The position numbers and the translations under genes are program-made. This document shows, in pieces, positions 1 to 9,970 of a DNA stretch of 64,000 nt (the first letter of the stretch is position 1; every line of letters begins with the position of its first letter). The DNA is from Symsagittifera roscoffensis (taxonomy: Eukaryota; Xenacoelomorpha; Acoela; Convolutidae): the NCBI RefSeq assembly GCF_963678635.1, contig NC_087063.1:48493220-48557219 (forward strand), in the 5' to 3' direction. The notes beneath the pieces are model-generated. The model made no database searches, had not been told where the DNA came from, and saw only the letters and a program-made list of their open reading frames with translations.

Positions 1-432
1 CGATTTGAGTCCGACCATCATTGCAAACTTGTCTGTGAAGGATGTCTTTTTCACTTGAGAGTCGTTTTTCACAGTCTCTCGGGTATTGCCTGTTGTGTCT
101 TCCAATGCGTCTATTCGTGAAAACTCCACGGTTTTTGGACTTTGGTCTTCCACGTGGGGCATCGGTGTGGATTCCGTTGTCCTCTTCTCCACTTCATCTA
201 CGCTCTGGTCTGGTGTCTCTAGGTCGATTTCGATTGTGGGCTCCACCTGTTTTTCCCCCACATCTTCTCGTGTCTTGCTCTCGGTGCCACTCCTCGTACT
301 GACCATGTTAACTGAAAAGTTCTTCTTTGTTATCTTTGGGCCTGTTGATGTCGTTCCGCGCAGCGATGAATTATATTTCGTGTTTGATCCACTTGACCTT
401 TTTTCGAGCACCGGTACCCTACTCCGCCTCAT
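1..432 (-). CDS. Partial open frame running off the left edge, gag-like N-terminus
   Basis: On the minus strand an ATG at 432-430 opens a frame that stays open for 144 codons to base 1, so the gene is cut by the window edge. A TAA lies four codons upstream, making this the first Met; a second Met at 306-304 begins MVSTRSG. The N-terminal 40 residues are basic and Ser-rich (MRRSRVPVLEKRSSG); the rest is hydrophilic and rich in Glu, Asp, Thr and Lys, with no Cys or membrane segment. The MVSTRSG start and the charged composition resemble the Gag N-terminus of LTR retroelements. That is an inference, because no capsid or zinc-knuckle region is inside the window. The coding stretch is visibly more GC-rich than most of the window. 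It could instead be the first exon of a host gene. Confidence 0.55.
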   Translation of the reverse strand, partial: MRRSRVPVLEKRSSGSNTKYNSSLRGTTSTGPKITKKNFSVNMVSTRSGTESKTREDVGEKQVEPTIEIDLETPDQSVDEVEKRTTESTPMPHVEDQSPKTVEFSRIDALEDTTGNTRETVKNDSQVKKTSFTDKFAMMVGLKS

Positions 433-718
433 TATTCCTATTTACAACTGCTTTTATTTACAATTTTGTTATATACACGATTCTATTCTAAGAATAAAAA
501 AAATAATAAAACAAAAAAAAAATTTTGAGGTAACAAATTTTGTACAACGTGTTAAAAACCTTGTTGTAGCTCTCTTTATAAAACCTTTGAAAAATTTCCC
601 TTAATGTGGTCTCAACCGTACCTATTTCGATTTGTCTTATTTTGTCTTAAGACACACTTGCTGTAATTTTACTTCAATTTTTATACCGTCCCAAGACTAT
701 TCGTCACTATCACAGTAC
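433..718. other. AT-rich leader upstream of the left-edge open frame
   Basis: No gene is seen. The stretch is A/T-rich with an A-rich run at 486-522 and lies between the ATG of the left-edge frame and the minisatellite. If that frame is a gag, this is 5' leader or LTR sequence. Confidence 0.4.
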
Positions 719-1475
719 TCTCCGCTAGTGTCCTAAGACCCTTGTACCAAGACTACTGTCCCAAGACTAGTGTCCCAAGACTACTGTCCCAAGACTAGTG
801 TCCCAAGACTACTGTCCCAAGACTAGTGTCCCAAGGCTAGTGTCCCAAGACTACTGTCCCAAGACTACTGTCCCAAGACTAGTGTCCCAAGGGTAGTGTC
901 CCAAGACCAGTGTCCCAAGGCTAGTGTCCCAAGACTACTGTCCCAAGACTAGTGTCCCAAGGCTAGTGTCCCAAGACTACTGTCCCAAGACTAGTGTCCC
1001 AAGGGTAGTGTCCCAAGACCAGTGTCCCAAGGCTGGTGTCCCAAGACTACTGTCCCAAGGCTAGTGTCCCAAGACTACTGTCCCAAGACCAGTGTCCCAA
1101 GACCAGTGTCCCAAGGCTAGTGTCCCAAGACTAGTGTCCCAAGACCCTTGTCCCAAGACCACTGTCCCAAGACCACTGTCCCAAGACCCTGTCCCAAGAC
1201 CACTGTCCCAAGACCCTGTCCCAAGACCACTGTCCCAAGACCCCTGTCCCAAGACCCTGTCCCAAGACCACTGTCCCAAGACCCTGTCCCAAGACCCTGT
1301 CCCAAGACCCTGTCCCAAGACCACTGTCCCAAGACCACTGTCCCAAGACCCTGTCCCAAGACCACTGTCCCAAGACCCTGTCCCAAGACCACTGTCCCAA
1401 GACCCCTTCCCAAGACCACTGTCCCAAGACTGCTCTGTCCCAAGACTTCTTCGGTACTGTCCCAAGACTCGTCAC
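719..1475. repeat. 13/14-bp minisatellite, about 50 units
   Basis: The unit is GTCCCAAGACTAGT and variants. The left half (about 730-1,140) is almost purely 14-bp units ending CTAGT, CTACT, CCAGT or GGTAGT. The right half (about 1,140-1,430) mixes 14-bp units ending CCACT with 13-bp units ending CCCT. A higher-order block of several variant units recurs at about 880-960 and 975-1,055. Long open frames on both strands across this block are by-products of the repeat and not genes. The array ends in degenerate units near 1,470. Confidence 0.95.
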
Positions 1476-2270
1476 GGAGTGTCTTCCTCGTTGTAGGGTC
1501 TTCTTGAATCACCGTACCTTGTACCACCACTCAAGCTCTAGTAAAATTTTCCCAAAAACCCTCTCTTAAAAGCCAAATGCTGACCCCCCTCTTCTTTTTG
1601 GTTGTTTCTATTTCAATGTAGGTGCGCAGGTATCTTGTGATCACCTGTTCGTATAAAACCAAACACAACAAAAATCTAAGTGAGAAAAATAATAAAAACA
1701 GAAAAATGAGCCCACCTGAAATTCAAAGGTGACCAATGTCTACCTTTCGTCTAAAAAAAATGTCTGGTACCTAATTGCCACGCGTTTTCCTCCCCCCACT
1801 AGTGATCTTATGGGGTATCACAAAAGCTGTCTATATCCGGTCCCCCCTACCAAACCAACCAGCGTACCAGTCTTAACTCGAGTTGAATTTTGGATATTCA
1901 CCTATTATCACCAACGCGTGTTATGGCTAATGTAACTAAGTCAACGATGTCGATTAATTAGTTACTCTAGTTTCTCCCCTTTTTACAATTTGCAACCGCT
2001 CATCTCTAGCCTAACCAGTCCCCCTTCTAACCTCCCCCCTTTCTAGCCCCCTTCTTAAGCCTAAAAATTACTTTAAGCGCCGGGTGCTAAACCTCTCAAG
2101 AGAAAACCGTAGACCTGTTTCCAGGCCTGCTCAAGTAAAAACGTTCCTCAAAACTGGGGAATTTCGCTTATCCAATTTTACACTTATCTCCTATAATGTA
2201 ATGTGGATTCTAACGATACCCGTTCTGCCCAACTTGAGAACTCGAGAACTGTCAAATCCTTCTTGGCTGC
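1476..2270. other. Unique-looking sequence without a gene
   Basis: No convincing open frame on either strand. C-rich runs occur around 1,790 and 2,020-2,050. It lies between the minisatellite and the 70-bp repeat and may be part of the long leader/LTR of the left-edge element. Confidence 0.4.
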
Positions 2271-2470
2271 TTTCCCACTCGACTGGTCACCTGTTCCAGT
2301 CCAGTCTCCTATTGGTTCAGCTCAAGTGTTCCTGAACCAGTTTCCCACTCGGCCGGTCACCTCTTCCAGTCGAGTCTCCTATTGGTTCAGCTCAGGTACT
2401 CCTGAACAACCCTCCCACTCGGCTGGTCACCTCTTCCAGTCAAGTTTCCTTGTTGTCCAGCTAAGTTCCA
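2271..2470. repeat. 70-bp tandem repeat, about 2.9 units
   Basis: Units start at 2,271, 2,341 and 2,411, each opening with (T/C)(T/C)TCCCACTCG and containing GGTCACCTCTTCCAGT and ATTGGTTCAGCTCA. Units 1 and 2 are full length. Unit 3 diverges after about 55 bp. The repeat keeps no reading frame because 70 is not a multiple of 3. Confidence 0.9.
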
Positions 2471-3994
2471 AACTATCTGAAAACCCTTGACAACGCCCCA
2501 CACTCGGGCACTTTATTACGGTTACTGGGTTAAATTGCTAGGTTGATCGAAACGATCGAACTTATAAAACAGTATGGGTATACTATTTAATTAATATAAA
2601 GGTTTGATCCAACTGATCTGGTGTCAAAGTCACTGTCTTTTTTCGTTTTATGGTTTTTGTTCCTTTTTCTATTCTTTTTTGGTTTTTTTTTTGTTTTGCT
2701 TTTTGTCTTTTTGCTCGTGTTTTTGTCCCCCTATTTGCCCCCCTTTACTCGGTTCGGAGAGCGTACCAGGAAGTTTTCTTGAGTTTTCTTAAAAAGCTAT
2801 CACGGTACAACCGGAAGGTTTGCACGTTCCTGTCGAACCGTACCGCCGGTACTCTAGAATGGGCATTCAGCCCGAAGCTGTCTCAAGTGGGTTCGACTCC
2901 GTAGTCTTGATGTCGTAAACACCCAGGAGCGCCATAAAAACACTATGTAACATTCGTCTACTGCAGTCACACATGAGGCTTAAGAAAAATAGGCCCTATA
3001 ACCACTGGCTCAAGGGTCAGGGACACTATCTCTTGTGTTTTTCTACCTCAAGAACGGTCGGAGCCAGTTCGGTTCGTTTGTGACATGAGACTACGACCCG
3101 TTACAGCTTAAAGGCTACTACTAAAATATCCCCCCACTCTAGAATTAGAAACGTCCCCATACTTAGGTCTCTAGATACCCAAAATACATGAACGCCGTTA
3201 AAAACCGGGTTGGAACAATCCGTTAAGTTGCTTTTTTATTAGACAGTGGAACTTTGATCCATTTCAGATGGATCAACCTAAAACTCGCCTTACCTCAACA
3301 TAACAATCATAAAACACACTCTAGGAATTTAAATTTGTACTCACATAGTAGCACGCTCAAGAAGTGGGAAATAATCCAGTCGGTAGTTAACTCAAGAATT
3401 AAATAACGTAACTAAATGAGTCTAATGTTTTATAGTTTTAACAATGAGAACGAGTTTATACTCTAGACAATAGTTTTCTTGTGAACCATTAGGACACTCA
3501 AGCTGTCCACCTTTCCACCGAAGGTTCACTCTAGTCCAGTTCCGAATAATACTCCAGTCGCTATAATCCAATTCGAGGGAATGCTCTCGTCTCTGTCACA
3601 GATGGGACAGCTCTACTCTCGATTATTATAGTGATGGAAATTGCGAATAGCAATTTCCTACTGCTTTTTCTTACAACTTTCCCGCGTGTGCGACTCAATT
3701 GTTCTGAAATTGTTCTCACTTCTTTTTCTGATTTTCAGTTCTCGCGAGAAAATCGTGCATGACAGGTTCCATTCGAAATTTTGAAAAATTAAATTTCACT
3801 CCAAAATCAAGTGTTTTTTTTTGCTCCTCTCAAGGTCAAACTTCCAAATATGACCGACTGGCACAGAGTCAATAAAAGTTTCCGTCCCGAGACCCTTCCG
3901 GATTCTTGAATCCGCTGAATCAAGCTCCTTGTTCTCGATTTCTTGCTAATCCGGAAGGCTGGCTTCTTACCCTTCACCGTTGTTCGCAACGGCC
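2471..3994. other. Sequence without a recognisable gene
   Basis: Short open frames only. A T-rich stretch at 2,640-2,740 encodes a Phe-rich chance frame. The style of sequence (many CTCTAG, ACTC and CCCCC runs) resembles that flanking the minisatellite as far as about 3,640 and then becomes the usual AT-rich background. Confidence 0.4.
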
Positions 3995-4026
3995 TTGCAA
4001 CTATTGTAGCAGCACAATAGTTGCAA
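3995..4026. other. Perfect 13-bp inverted repeat with 6-nt loop
   Basis: TTGCAACTATTGT at 3,995-4,007 is followed by a 6-base loop and its exact reverse complement at 4,014-4,026. The sequence AATCCGGAAGGCT next to it (about 3,949-3,960) recurs at about 4,269-4,281, so this may be part of a small mobile or foldback element. Confidence 0.75.
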
Positions 4027-4158
4027 CTCGGAACGTTCTCTGCTATTCTGTAGTTCGTTGTCGTTTTCCAATCTCGATTTTCGTACTGTTCGCAATCGCA
4101 GATAAAAGTTGTTCTGTTTTTCACTCGCTTTTTGTTAAAATGGCCGTTTCAGCATTTC

Positions 4159-4557
4159 TCAGAAATGTGACGTCATCATTCGAATTTTTGAAAATTTAAA
4201 ATACCAGAATATTCCAGCCCTCACCGTTTGGCTAAACGTTCCAAAAACACCCTTAATTCTTAAAAACCACCAATCCGGAAGGCTTGCTGCTAAAATTCCG
4301 AATTCTGCAGAGATTGCATTTTTCACATTCTGGTCGAATGTCACAGTTACAGGCAAGGGAGATATTTTTGCAAGCTTCCAAAACTCCGGGAAAATACCTT
4401 GTTCCAAGCACAAGTTGAACATATGACAATAGATTTCGGCCAAATTGTGAGCATTGTCCTTAAAGATCCAATGAATTTTGGGGCTATATTTAGCCCTGTT
4501 CGGTTGACTGGTGTAGAAAATCAGATCTGGGATACGGTGACTCAGAAAAGATTCCAT
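4159..4557 (-). pseudogene. LINE (non-LTR retrotransposon) reverse-transcriptase fragment
   Basis: The minus-strand frame of 132 codons contains, in its first half, a segment reading HMFNLCLEQGIFPEFWKLAK. This has the layout of the region just before motif 1 of non-LTR reverse transcriptases: a hydrophobic stretch, GxFPxxWK, then Ala-Lys and a Pro. After ISPLP (about 4,380) similarity stops and the frame continues into unrelated sequence, so the fragment is broken. No catalytic Asp motifs are present. The family cannot be named from so short a piece. Confidence 0.55.
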
Positions 4558-4810
4558 GTAAAGACTCTGACGGCATTGAGTTATTGGTGGGGGATAAGCT
4601 GGAAGTGATACATAAGTTTTCAGAAGATGAGAACATTCGAGAATGTTGTTCTTCTTACTGCTTTCTTTTTGGTTATCCAGAGTTCAAATTTAATAATCAG
4701 ATTGTTACTTTATTTACAGTATTTGCCCTGGCAAAATTTGTTCAATTTTGGTAGAAGCAGCATGGGTATATCTTCAGACGTTTAGAAGTGTACCACATAC
4801 TGAGACAATA

Positions 4811-4816
4811 TTTCAG
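4811..4816 (+). promoter_or_regulatory. Splice-acceptor-like site before the CFAP97-like ATG
   Basis: TTTCAG ends eight bases before the ATG at 4,824. It lies inside an N-terminal extension that would begin at an upstream ATG (4,788). An acceptor here means the mRNA probably starts or is joined at 4,817, making 4,824 the true start. It could be a 5'-UTR intron end or a trans-splicing acceptor. Confidence 0.45.
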
Positions 4817-4823
4817 GTCGAAA

Positions 4824-5915
4824 ATGAGTAGCACAGCATCTAATCATAGCTTTCATTCAAACGAGAAGTACACTGATAAGGAGCTCTTCAAGAGCATTGA
4901 TCTTAAGTTTTTCGAGAACGAAAACAACCTTGATTCGCCTGAAACTGAACAACTCAACGAAACCTTTACTAAATCTTCCCGACCAGTAGAGGCTGCAGAA
5001 TTTAGAGAAAGCGCCAATTATGAAGACGATTTTCTGACTGATGAAGACGATGGAAGCGGCGATGACGAAAGTTTTCTAAGATCCTCTGGAAGTTCTGAGT
5101 TTGCAGAGGACGAAGATAACTTAGATTCATCACTGCGTATTTCCGGAATCAGACTTCGGTCCGCGAGAAGCGAAGATGAGGGAAAGTTGACTGACGTTTC
5201 GCCTCTCGCTTCAGATGATGAAACAGTTACTGAAGATTCCTCTTCGTACGCAAAACAGCAGAATTGTCCACCTTTATTTCCAAAGAACTTGAGACCAACG
5301 AAGAAAACTAAAAATGTTGTTGCCACTAATCCGAGACCAAAATCTAGCATCTCAAACACGAACCGAAGCAGCATCCCGTCATCGACTAGACTTCTGAATC
5401 CTAATAATGACGCAACTGATATTTCGAAGATTCTCGAACATGTCTTGGCACTGGACAACGATGACACTGAAAGCAACTGTTTCAGCTCAGTTAGCAGAAA
5501 TATGCGACCGAGAAGTAAGCCGAAAAAGAACTTGAGTGTATCCGCGTTTAGGGCCAGAGAGATCGATCGCGAGAATGAGCGATTGTTGGGCAAGCTTAAG
5601 AAACCCCATCGCAAACCGCTATATCCAGGGGCACAAAATAAACCTCCTCAGAAACGATGCCATAGTGCAGGAATTAACCGAACAAAACAGTTTGAGCACA
5701 TTGACGAGGAGAATAGCAAACTTTTGAGTCGTTTAGAGCAAGTTAAGGGTTCGAAATTTTTGGCTCGAGAGACTCTTGACCAGGAGCATCGAGATTTTGT
5801 GAAGTATGCGTTGAACTGTTCTAAGTCGAAGAGCATCGCGGGAATAACAGATTATCCGAGTTCACCCAGCCACCGTCCTATGAGCGGAATAAAAACTCTT
5901 GGTGCCTGGGATTAA
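4824..5915 (+). CDS. CFAP97 / Hemingway-like protein (cilia-associated)
   Basis: A 363-residue single-exon protein. The N-terminal half is hydrophilic and disordered, with an acidic block at about residues 66-85 (EDDFLTDEDDGSGDDESF). The middle is Ser/Lys/Arg-rich. The C-terminal third holds two related segments, REIDRENERLLGKLKKPHRK (about 240-260) and HIDEENSKLLSRLEQVKGS (about 291-310), followed by FLARETLDQEHRDFVKYAL. This paired I(D/E)xEN(x)xLL(x)(R/K)L arrangement is what I know of the CFAP97 (KIAA1430) domain found in axoneme and sperm-flagellum proteins such as fly Hemingway. Assignment is by pattern only. The start at 4,824 is preferred over 4,788 because of the acceptor-like TTTCAG between them. 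No AATAAA is obvious after the stop. Function in motile cilia is inferred from the family. Confidence 0.65.
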   Translation: MSSTASNHSFHSNEKYTDKELFKSIDLKFFENENNLDSPETEQLNETFTKSSRPVEAAEFRESANYEDDFLTDEDDGSGDDESFLRSSGSSEFAEDEDNLDSSLRISGIRLRSARSEDEGKLTDVSPLASDDETVTEDSSSYAKQQNCPPLFPKNLRPTKKTKNVVATNPRPKSSISNTNRSSIPSSTRLLNPNNDATDISKILEHVLALDNDDTESNCFSSVSRNMRPRSKPKKNLSVSAFRAREIDRENERLLGKLKKPHRKPLYPGAQNKPPQKRCHSAGINRTKQFEHIDEENSKLLSRLEQVKGSKFLARETLDQEHRDFVKYALNCSKSKSIAGITDYPSSPSHRPMSGIKTLGAWD

Positions 5916-6239
5916 AGATTATAAGTTATTGCTGAATGTATAAAATTTGTAAAAATGTATGTCATGTATAAAAGTAGACCTTTTATGAGAATCACTATAG
6001 CTATATCAATTCGACTTTTTCAATGACCGTTGTTTTTTGCTCTATTCAGAATTGTTTATTAAAGCTTCTCAACGAAAACTTACCAAAAGTTCAGTTCAGG
6101 TTTTCTATAACATTGATTTGACAATTTCTGTAGCTTAGATTATTTGCAATGCTATTTGGTTTAGCTTAGATTAGAAGCTTATTTGCATCTGCATTTTTTC
6201 AAAATGAAATTTTTTTGACTTCTGTCACAAATCAAAATT

Positions 6240-6515
6240 CTTGTATGAATGGAGTCACTGGCGCGCACTGGAGTTTTACCTAAAAAAACCTGAAGCCCTT
6301 TTAAAAAGCCTTTTTCTACCTATTTTGTTAGCCCCTAAATATAACGTTCTAACTATTGACATTTCTTGGCGAGAGAGATGTCATTGATTTCGCTTAGCTG
6401 GCCCCTTGAGGAGGCGGATGACCCCCTACAAACGTGACCGAAGCGGGCTTCGAACCCATTACCGTTGTATTGAAGGCCGAGCGTCTTATACACTCAACCT
6501 GGGCTGTTCTACTAA
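6240..6515 (-). mobile_element. tRNA-derived SINE-like element (or tRNA pseudogene with flank)
   Basis: On the minus strand, 6,508 to about 6,436 reads like a tRNA-derived head. It has an A-box-like region (AGGTTGAGTGTATAAGACG) and a strong B box, GGTTCGAAGCC. The T stem pairs at four of five positions around the TTCGAAG loop. The acceptor stem does not pair, so it is not a working tRNA. A body without coding potential follows (toward 6,240). Boundaries are approximate and no target-site duplication was identified. Confidence 0.45.
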
Positions 6516-6549
6516 TCTGTTCTGCCGAAATCTTAATTAAGACTAAGTA

Positions 6550-7310
6550 ACGCAGTGAATACTCTTATATAGGTCTTGCTGATTTTTTTTTTCAGAAAAA
6601 AAGTTTCTTCACGCTCAATTTTGATTTTTCGCGGCTTGACTTGTGATTTCTTTTTAAGTTCAGTGCTTTTCCTTTTTTAAAGGGAAGGCAAACTCCACTA
6701 TCGAACAGCAAAAATTGTAAAGGTCAATAAAATCGTGGTCGATGACTAATTTCGATAATTAATTGGAAATTAATTCTCAGATTTCCCAGCGAAATAAAAG
6801 TTTTACGTATTGATCCAGTTTTCTCAAATTGGGTTAGTTTTAACTAAAAAGCGTTCATCATAAAATGTTCTACAAAATCAAAGAGCTTTAAGGCCACCTG
6901 TTTTTTCATCGAAATCTAGAAGTTGAAGGTTCTTGAAAAAACAAGTCAGTTTTTTATCAGTTTCCGTGCGTTCAATATTCTTTTCCAACTGTCAGTTGGC
7001 TATGTTCTGATAATATCTAGCGATTTTTTGTTTTGCCGAAAAGGATGTAGTAAATATGAAACATCCTCCTTCGGTAAAAAACTTCTGGCAAACAGAAATG
7101 GGTTGAGTCGGTTTGCTACCCCATTCTTCCCGTGAAAATGATTATAGCTTATTTAATTTTGATCCCATCTTGTAATATTTTGCAAATTTAAAGAAAAATC
7201 TCCGGTCTAACATTTCTTATTGCACAGCTAATTCAGACCACTAAATTCTACATAATATAAAACAAAGAGCAAGTATATATGATCTGAACTAGACTTTTTC
7301 CCGTTGACTT
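6550..7310 (+). repeat. Diverged copy of the A/B/C dispersed repeat
   Basis: 6,561-6,660 (CTCTTATATAGGTC ... GCGGCTTGACTT) matches the stretch at about 22,909 in copy A. 6,656-7,010 matches 25,434-25,790 (B) and 29,320-29,640 (C), including TTTCCCAGCGAAATA and CTTTTCCAACTGTC. The terminal motif AGACTTTTTCCCGTT reappears at 7,290. No gene is present. Short frames here are chance. Confidence 0.65.
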
Positions 7311-8652
7311 CAACTCATCTGGTGCGACTAAAAGTCTCGAACAAGACATAACTAACCTAGATTTAGCAAATTAGAATTAGAAAAAAAGACCAAAATTGCA
7401 AAGTGATAGATGGAAAAGACAATTTAATAGATATGTCTCCACGTCTCAATAAATCTACTCCAATATTTCAAACCATACAACAAACACCAGTTCAAAAACC
7501 GACCAATAGACAAAGCTACTACATCCTGACAAGACGCAAATCGGAAAGAGTATATGTCTTCAGATTCCTTTGTGCAGTTGATTTTCATTCTGACATGAAA
7601 GTAAATTTACTGGGAAAAATAAACCTAATTTCCAAGCAATAAATTTCTTGATGCTTTATAGCCATATTATATAACAATAATAACGACTGATAAAAAGAAC
7701 ACAAATCGTTTCTTCCAAAATCTGCAGTAATTTAGGTTTGAAAGTTTTTGTAGAATTAGTTTTTATTGATTAAAAATACAAAATTTAGTTAGAAAATTAT
7801 TTTGTATTAGTTTTATTAAATTTATAAAGAGTTTCTTGCTTTTCAAGAACTCGTTTTTTCTTCATCCGCGCTTTTTCACCTGAAACATCTAAATTTATTC
7901 GAAAACTAATATCTTTTAAAATCCTAACCCTTGAACAAATTTTTAAACCTATAATTTTTTTCAACTTAAAGTTTATATCTAAGTAATTATCGAGGCATAT
8001 CTTTGCTTTTCGATAATCTAAATTTATTTTAAAAATACAGATCATCAAGGCTTCCCTTGGATCTTCATATTTAACCTTAATTTAACGATTATTCATTTGA
8101 ATTATTTGATAATAAGGCTTCCCTTGGATCAATCAGAACAATTTTGTTTGCACCACCTCATAATAAAAAGTGTCTAACGACCTCAAACGTCTATTCACTC
8201 TCCAACCCTTATCGAACACCCAGGACTTATAGAAATTTTTAGAAAACTAACCATTATAATTAGGATTAACAGTAAAGAACTTCGGTTACTCATCCTTCAC
8301 TTGAGCCCTTCCTCTTAGCTGACCCAGTCTAAAACCAACATAATATTAGTAAGGTTTAAATTAGTATCTAACGATCTACTTGTGTTCTTATTGTACCTGA
8401 ACTTTGTGGATTGATTCTCCAACCCTTGATCACAAATCAAATCCCTAAGTAAGAATAAGTAAGTTTTCTTAAATTAAATCTTAGTCGCGAGAAAGTAAAC
8501 ATCATTCTGACGAGTTGATATACTCTCTCTCCAACTCGTTAACCTCGACAATCTATGCCCCAAGATTAAGATAACCCACAAAACGTAAGAAATAACAGTT
8601 GAAGAAATAAAAATTCTAACCCCTGGCTTTCGCATCTCTCATTCTAAACATT
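7311..8652. other. AT-rich region upstream of a gag-like pseudogene
   Basis: No supported gene. A 17-bp direct repeat, AAGGCTTCCCTTGGATC, occurs at about 8,047 and 8,112. 8,140-8,640 could contain the LTR and leader of the gag-like pseudogene that follows. A possible primer-binding site beginning TGG at about 8,624 is only suggestive. Confidence 0.35.
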
Positions 8653-9398
8653 ATGTCAAGAGATAATTTAGGTAGTAAACAAACAATAGTGCTTCACAAT
8701 TGTTGAATTCAAAACGAAAGATACGATCTTGTATTTACACCACATAGACAAACAATAGGATATATTAGATCGAAAAGACAAACACGAAAAAAAAAAGAAA
8801 TAATAGCAAAACAAAGACAAATTATAAAACGAAGATTTTCAAAAACACGTAACGCAGTTTCAGAATCAGATACAACTAGAATACAAGAAATTCAGGACCT
8901 AAAAGACTCAATAGATAAAAATAACCCAGTAAACGAACAAAAATCTTTTTCAGACTCAGAATCCGCAACACCATCATCGATAAAAGGCAAACGTAGAATA
9001 AAAAAAATCATATATTCGTAAACCAGTACGACTATATAATTGGAATCAACCAGTAAGACATATTGAAAGTTAGACATTAACAGTACTACAATACAAAAAA
9101 AATAATTCAATATGACGAAAATTTCGACGATGACTCTATACTTCCCTTTGTCATCCATCCACAAAATGATCCAACTAATGATCCAACTAGAGGACAGGTA
9201 CAATTTTGTCTTAACTTAATTGCAAATTTATTCGAAAGAGGAAGTAGCCCGTGTAAACCGGAATTTCACGGAGTAAGAATTAGAAGACAGATACTTGACC
9301 ACTACTTAAAAGGCATCTGTAATATCACCTCATTTTACGGAATATTCACAATTGAAATCTTGGCATCACACACAAATCGCGATGTTAATGCGATTTAG
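8653..9398 (+). pseudogene. Gag-like retroelement pseudogene
   Basis: Frame 1 runs from ATG 8,653 to TAA 9,019-9,021, interrupted by an in-frame TGA at 8,704. It is strongly basic in the middle (KRQTRKKKEIIAKQRQIIKR) and then acidic and Ser-rich. After about 60 bp of broken frames a second open stretch (9,108-9,398) continues for 96 codons in another frame with capsid-like content (FVIHPQNDPTNDPTRGQ, a Cys, then a helical, hydrophobic tail). It ends with TAG at 9,396-9,398, at the start of a duplicated genomic segment, so the last codons and stop are probably not original. Basic then acidic then globular order suggests a Gag, but I do not recognise the family and see no zinc knuckle. Frameshift and stop make it non-functional. 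Confidence 0.5.
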
Positions 9399-9970
9399 CT
9401 CTAAATGCATGTGTTGCATTCTGATTAGAACTGGTCTGAATGTCTTGCTATCTTCAGGTCTCTGATGTAATTATGCGCCAGTTTTGTTTAGTCTAATGAT
9501 AAATGTTTTAGATGAAGAGTTCATATAATCACTCGTCTGACATTGCTATTTTTTTTGCTAAAAGCACAACAGACAGACAAGCATAACCGCAGAATGAAGC
9601 TCTCGACAGAAATTCTCCCTGCCCTTCTATATAAAGGTGTGAAAAGAGATTTAGCAAGCCAGTAACGTAGGCAGGGAAGACTGTATGAGTTTTCATTTAC
9701 TTTCTCTTCGTTTGCACAAAATGAGTTTATATTTGCAAAAAAAAGCATAAACGTAAAGAATAGCTGCATCGTTGAAGTAGTTCTTTCATGAACTGTATCG
9801 ATGAATTTTGAGCGTGATTAACAATTTGCATGAGTATCACGTGTAAAGCAACAATTTGTCGTTAGCATGTCTGTCATGCTGCTTGAATGTCTCTACCAGT
9901 TGTACATAAAACTAGTTAAAAGTTTTACGTAAAGCCTAATTGCCTATTAATGATCCGAGATGAACAAGTC
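9391..9970 (+). repeat. Segmental duplicate of 11,791-12,355
   Basis: GCGATTTAGCTCTA, TAATGATAAATGTTTTAGAT, ATCACTCGTCTGACATTGC, AGCAAGCCAGTAACGTA and TGAGCGTGATTA occur in the same order in both segments, with moderate divergence and small indels. The left border abuts the gag-like pseudogene. No gene is inside; a short minus-strand frame is not supported. Confidence 0.85.

Noticed and set aside
719-1475. CRISPR-like array
   Set aside because: Units are contiguous without unique spacers and the genome is clearly eukaryotic.
1061-1530. Long Ser/Gln/Asp/Pro and Trp/Leu/Gly repeat proteins on both strands
   Set aside because: All are readings of the 13/14-bp minisatellite in different frames and the repeat length shifts the frame; no start context or flanking coding sequence.
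5018-5614. 198-codon minus-strand frame, Ser/Leu-rich
   Set aside because: Antisense shadow of the CFAP97-like coding sequence.
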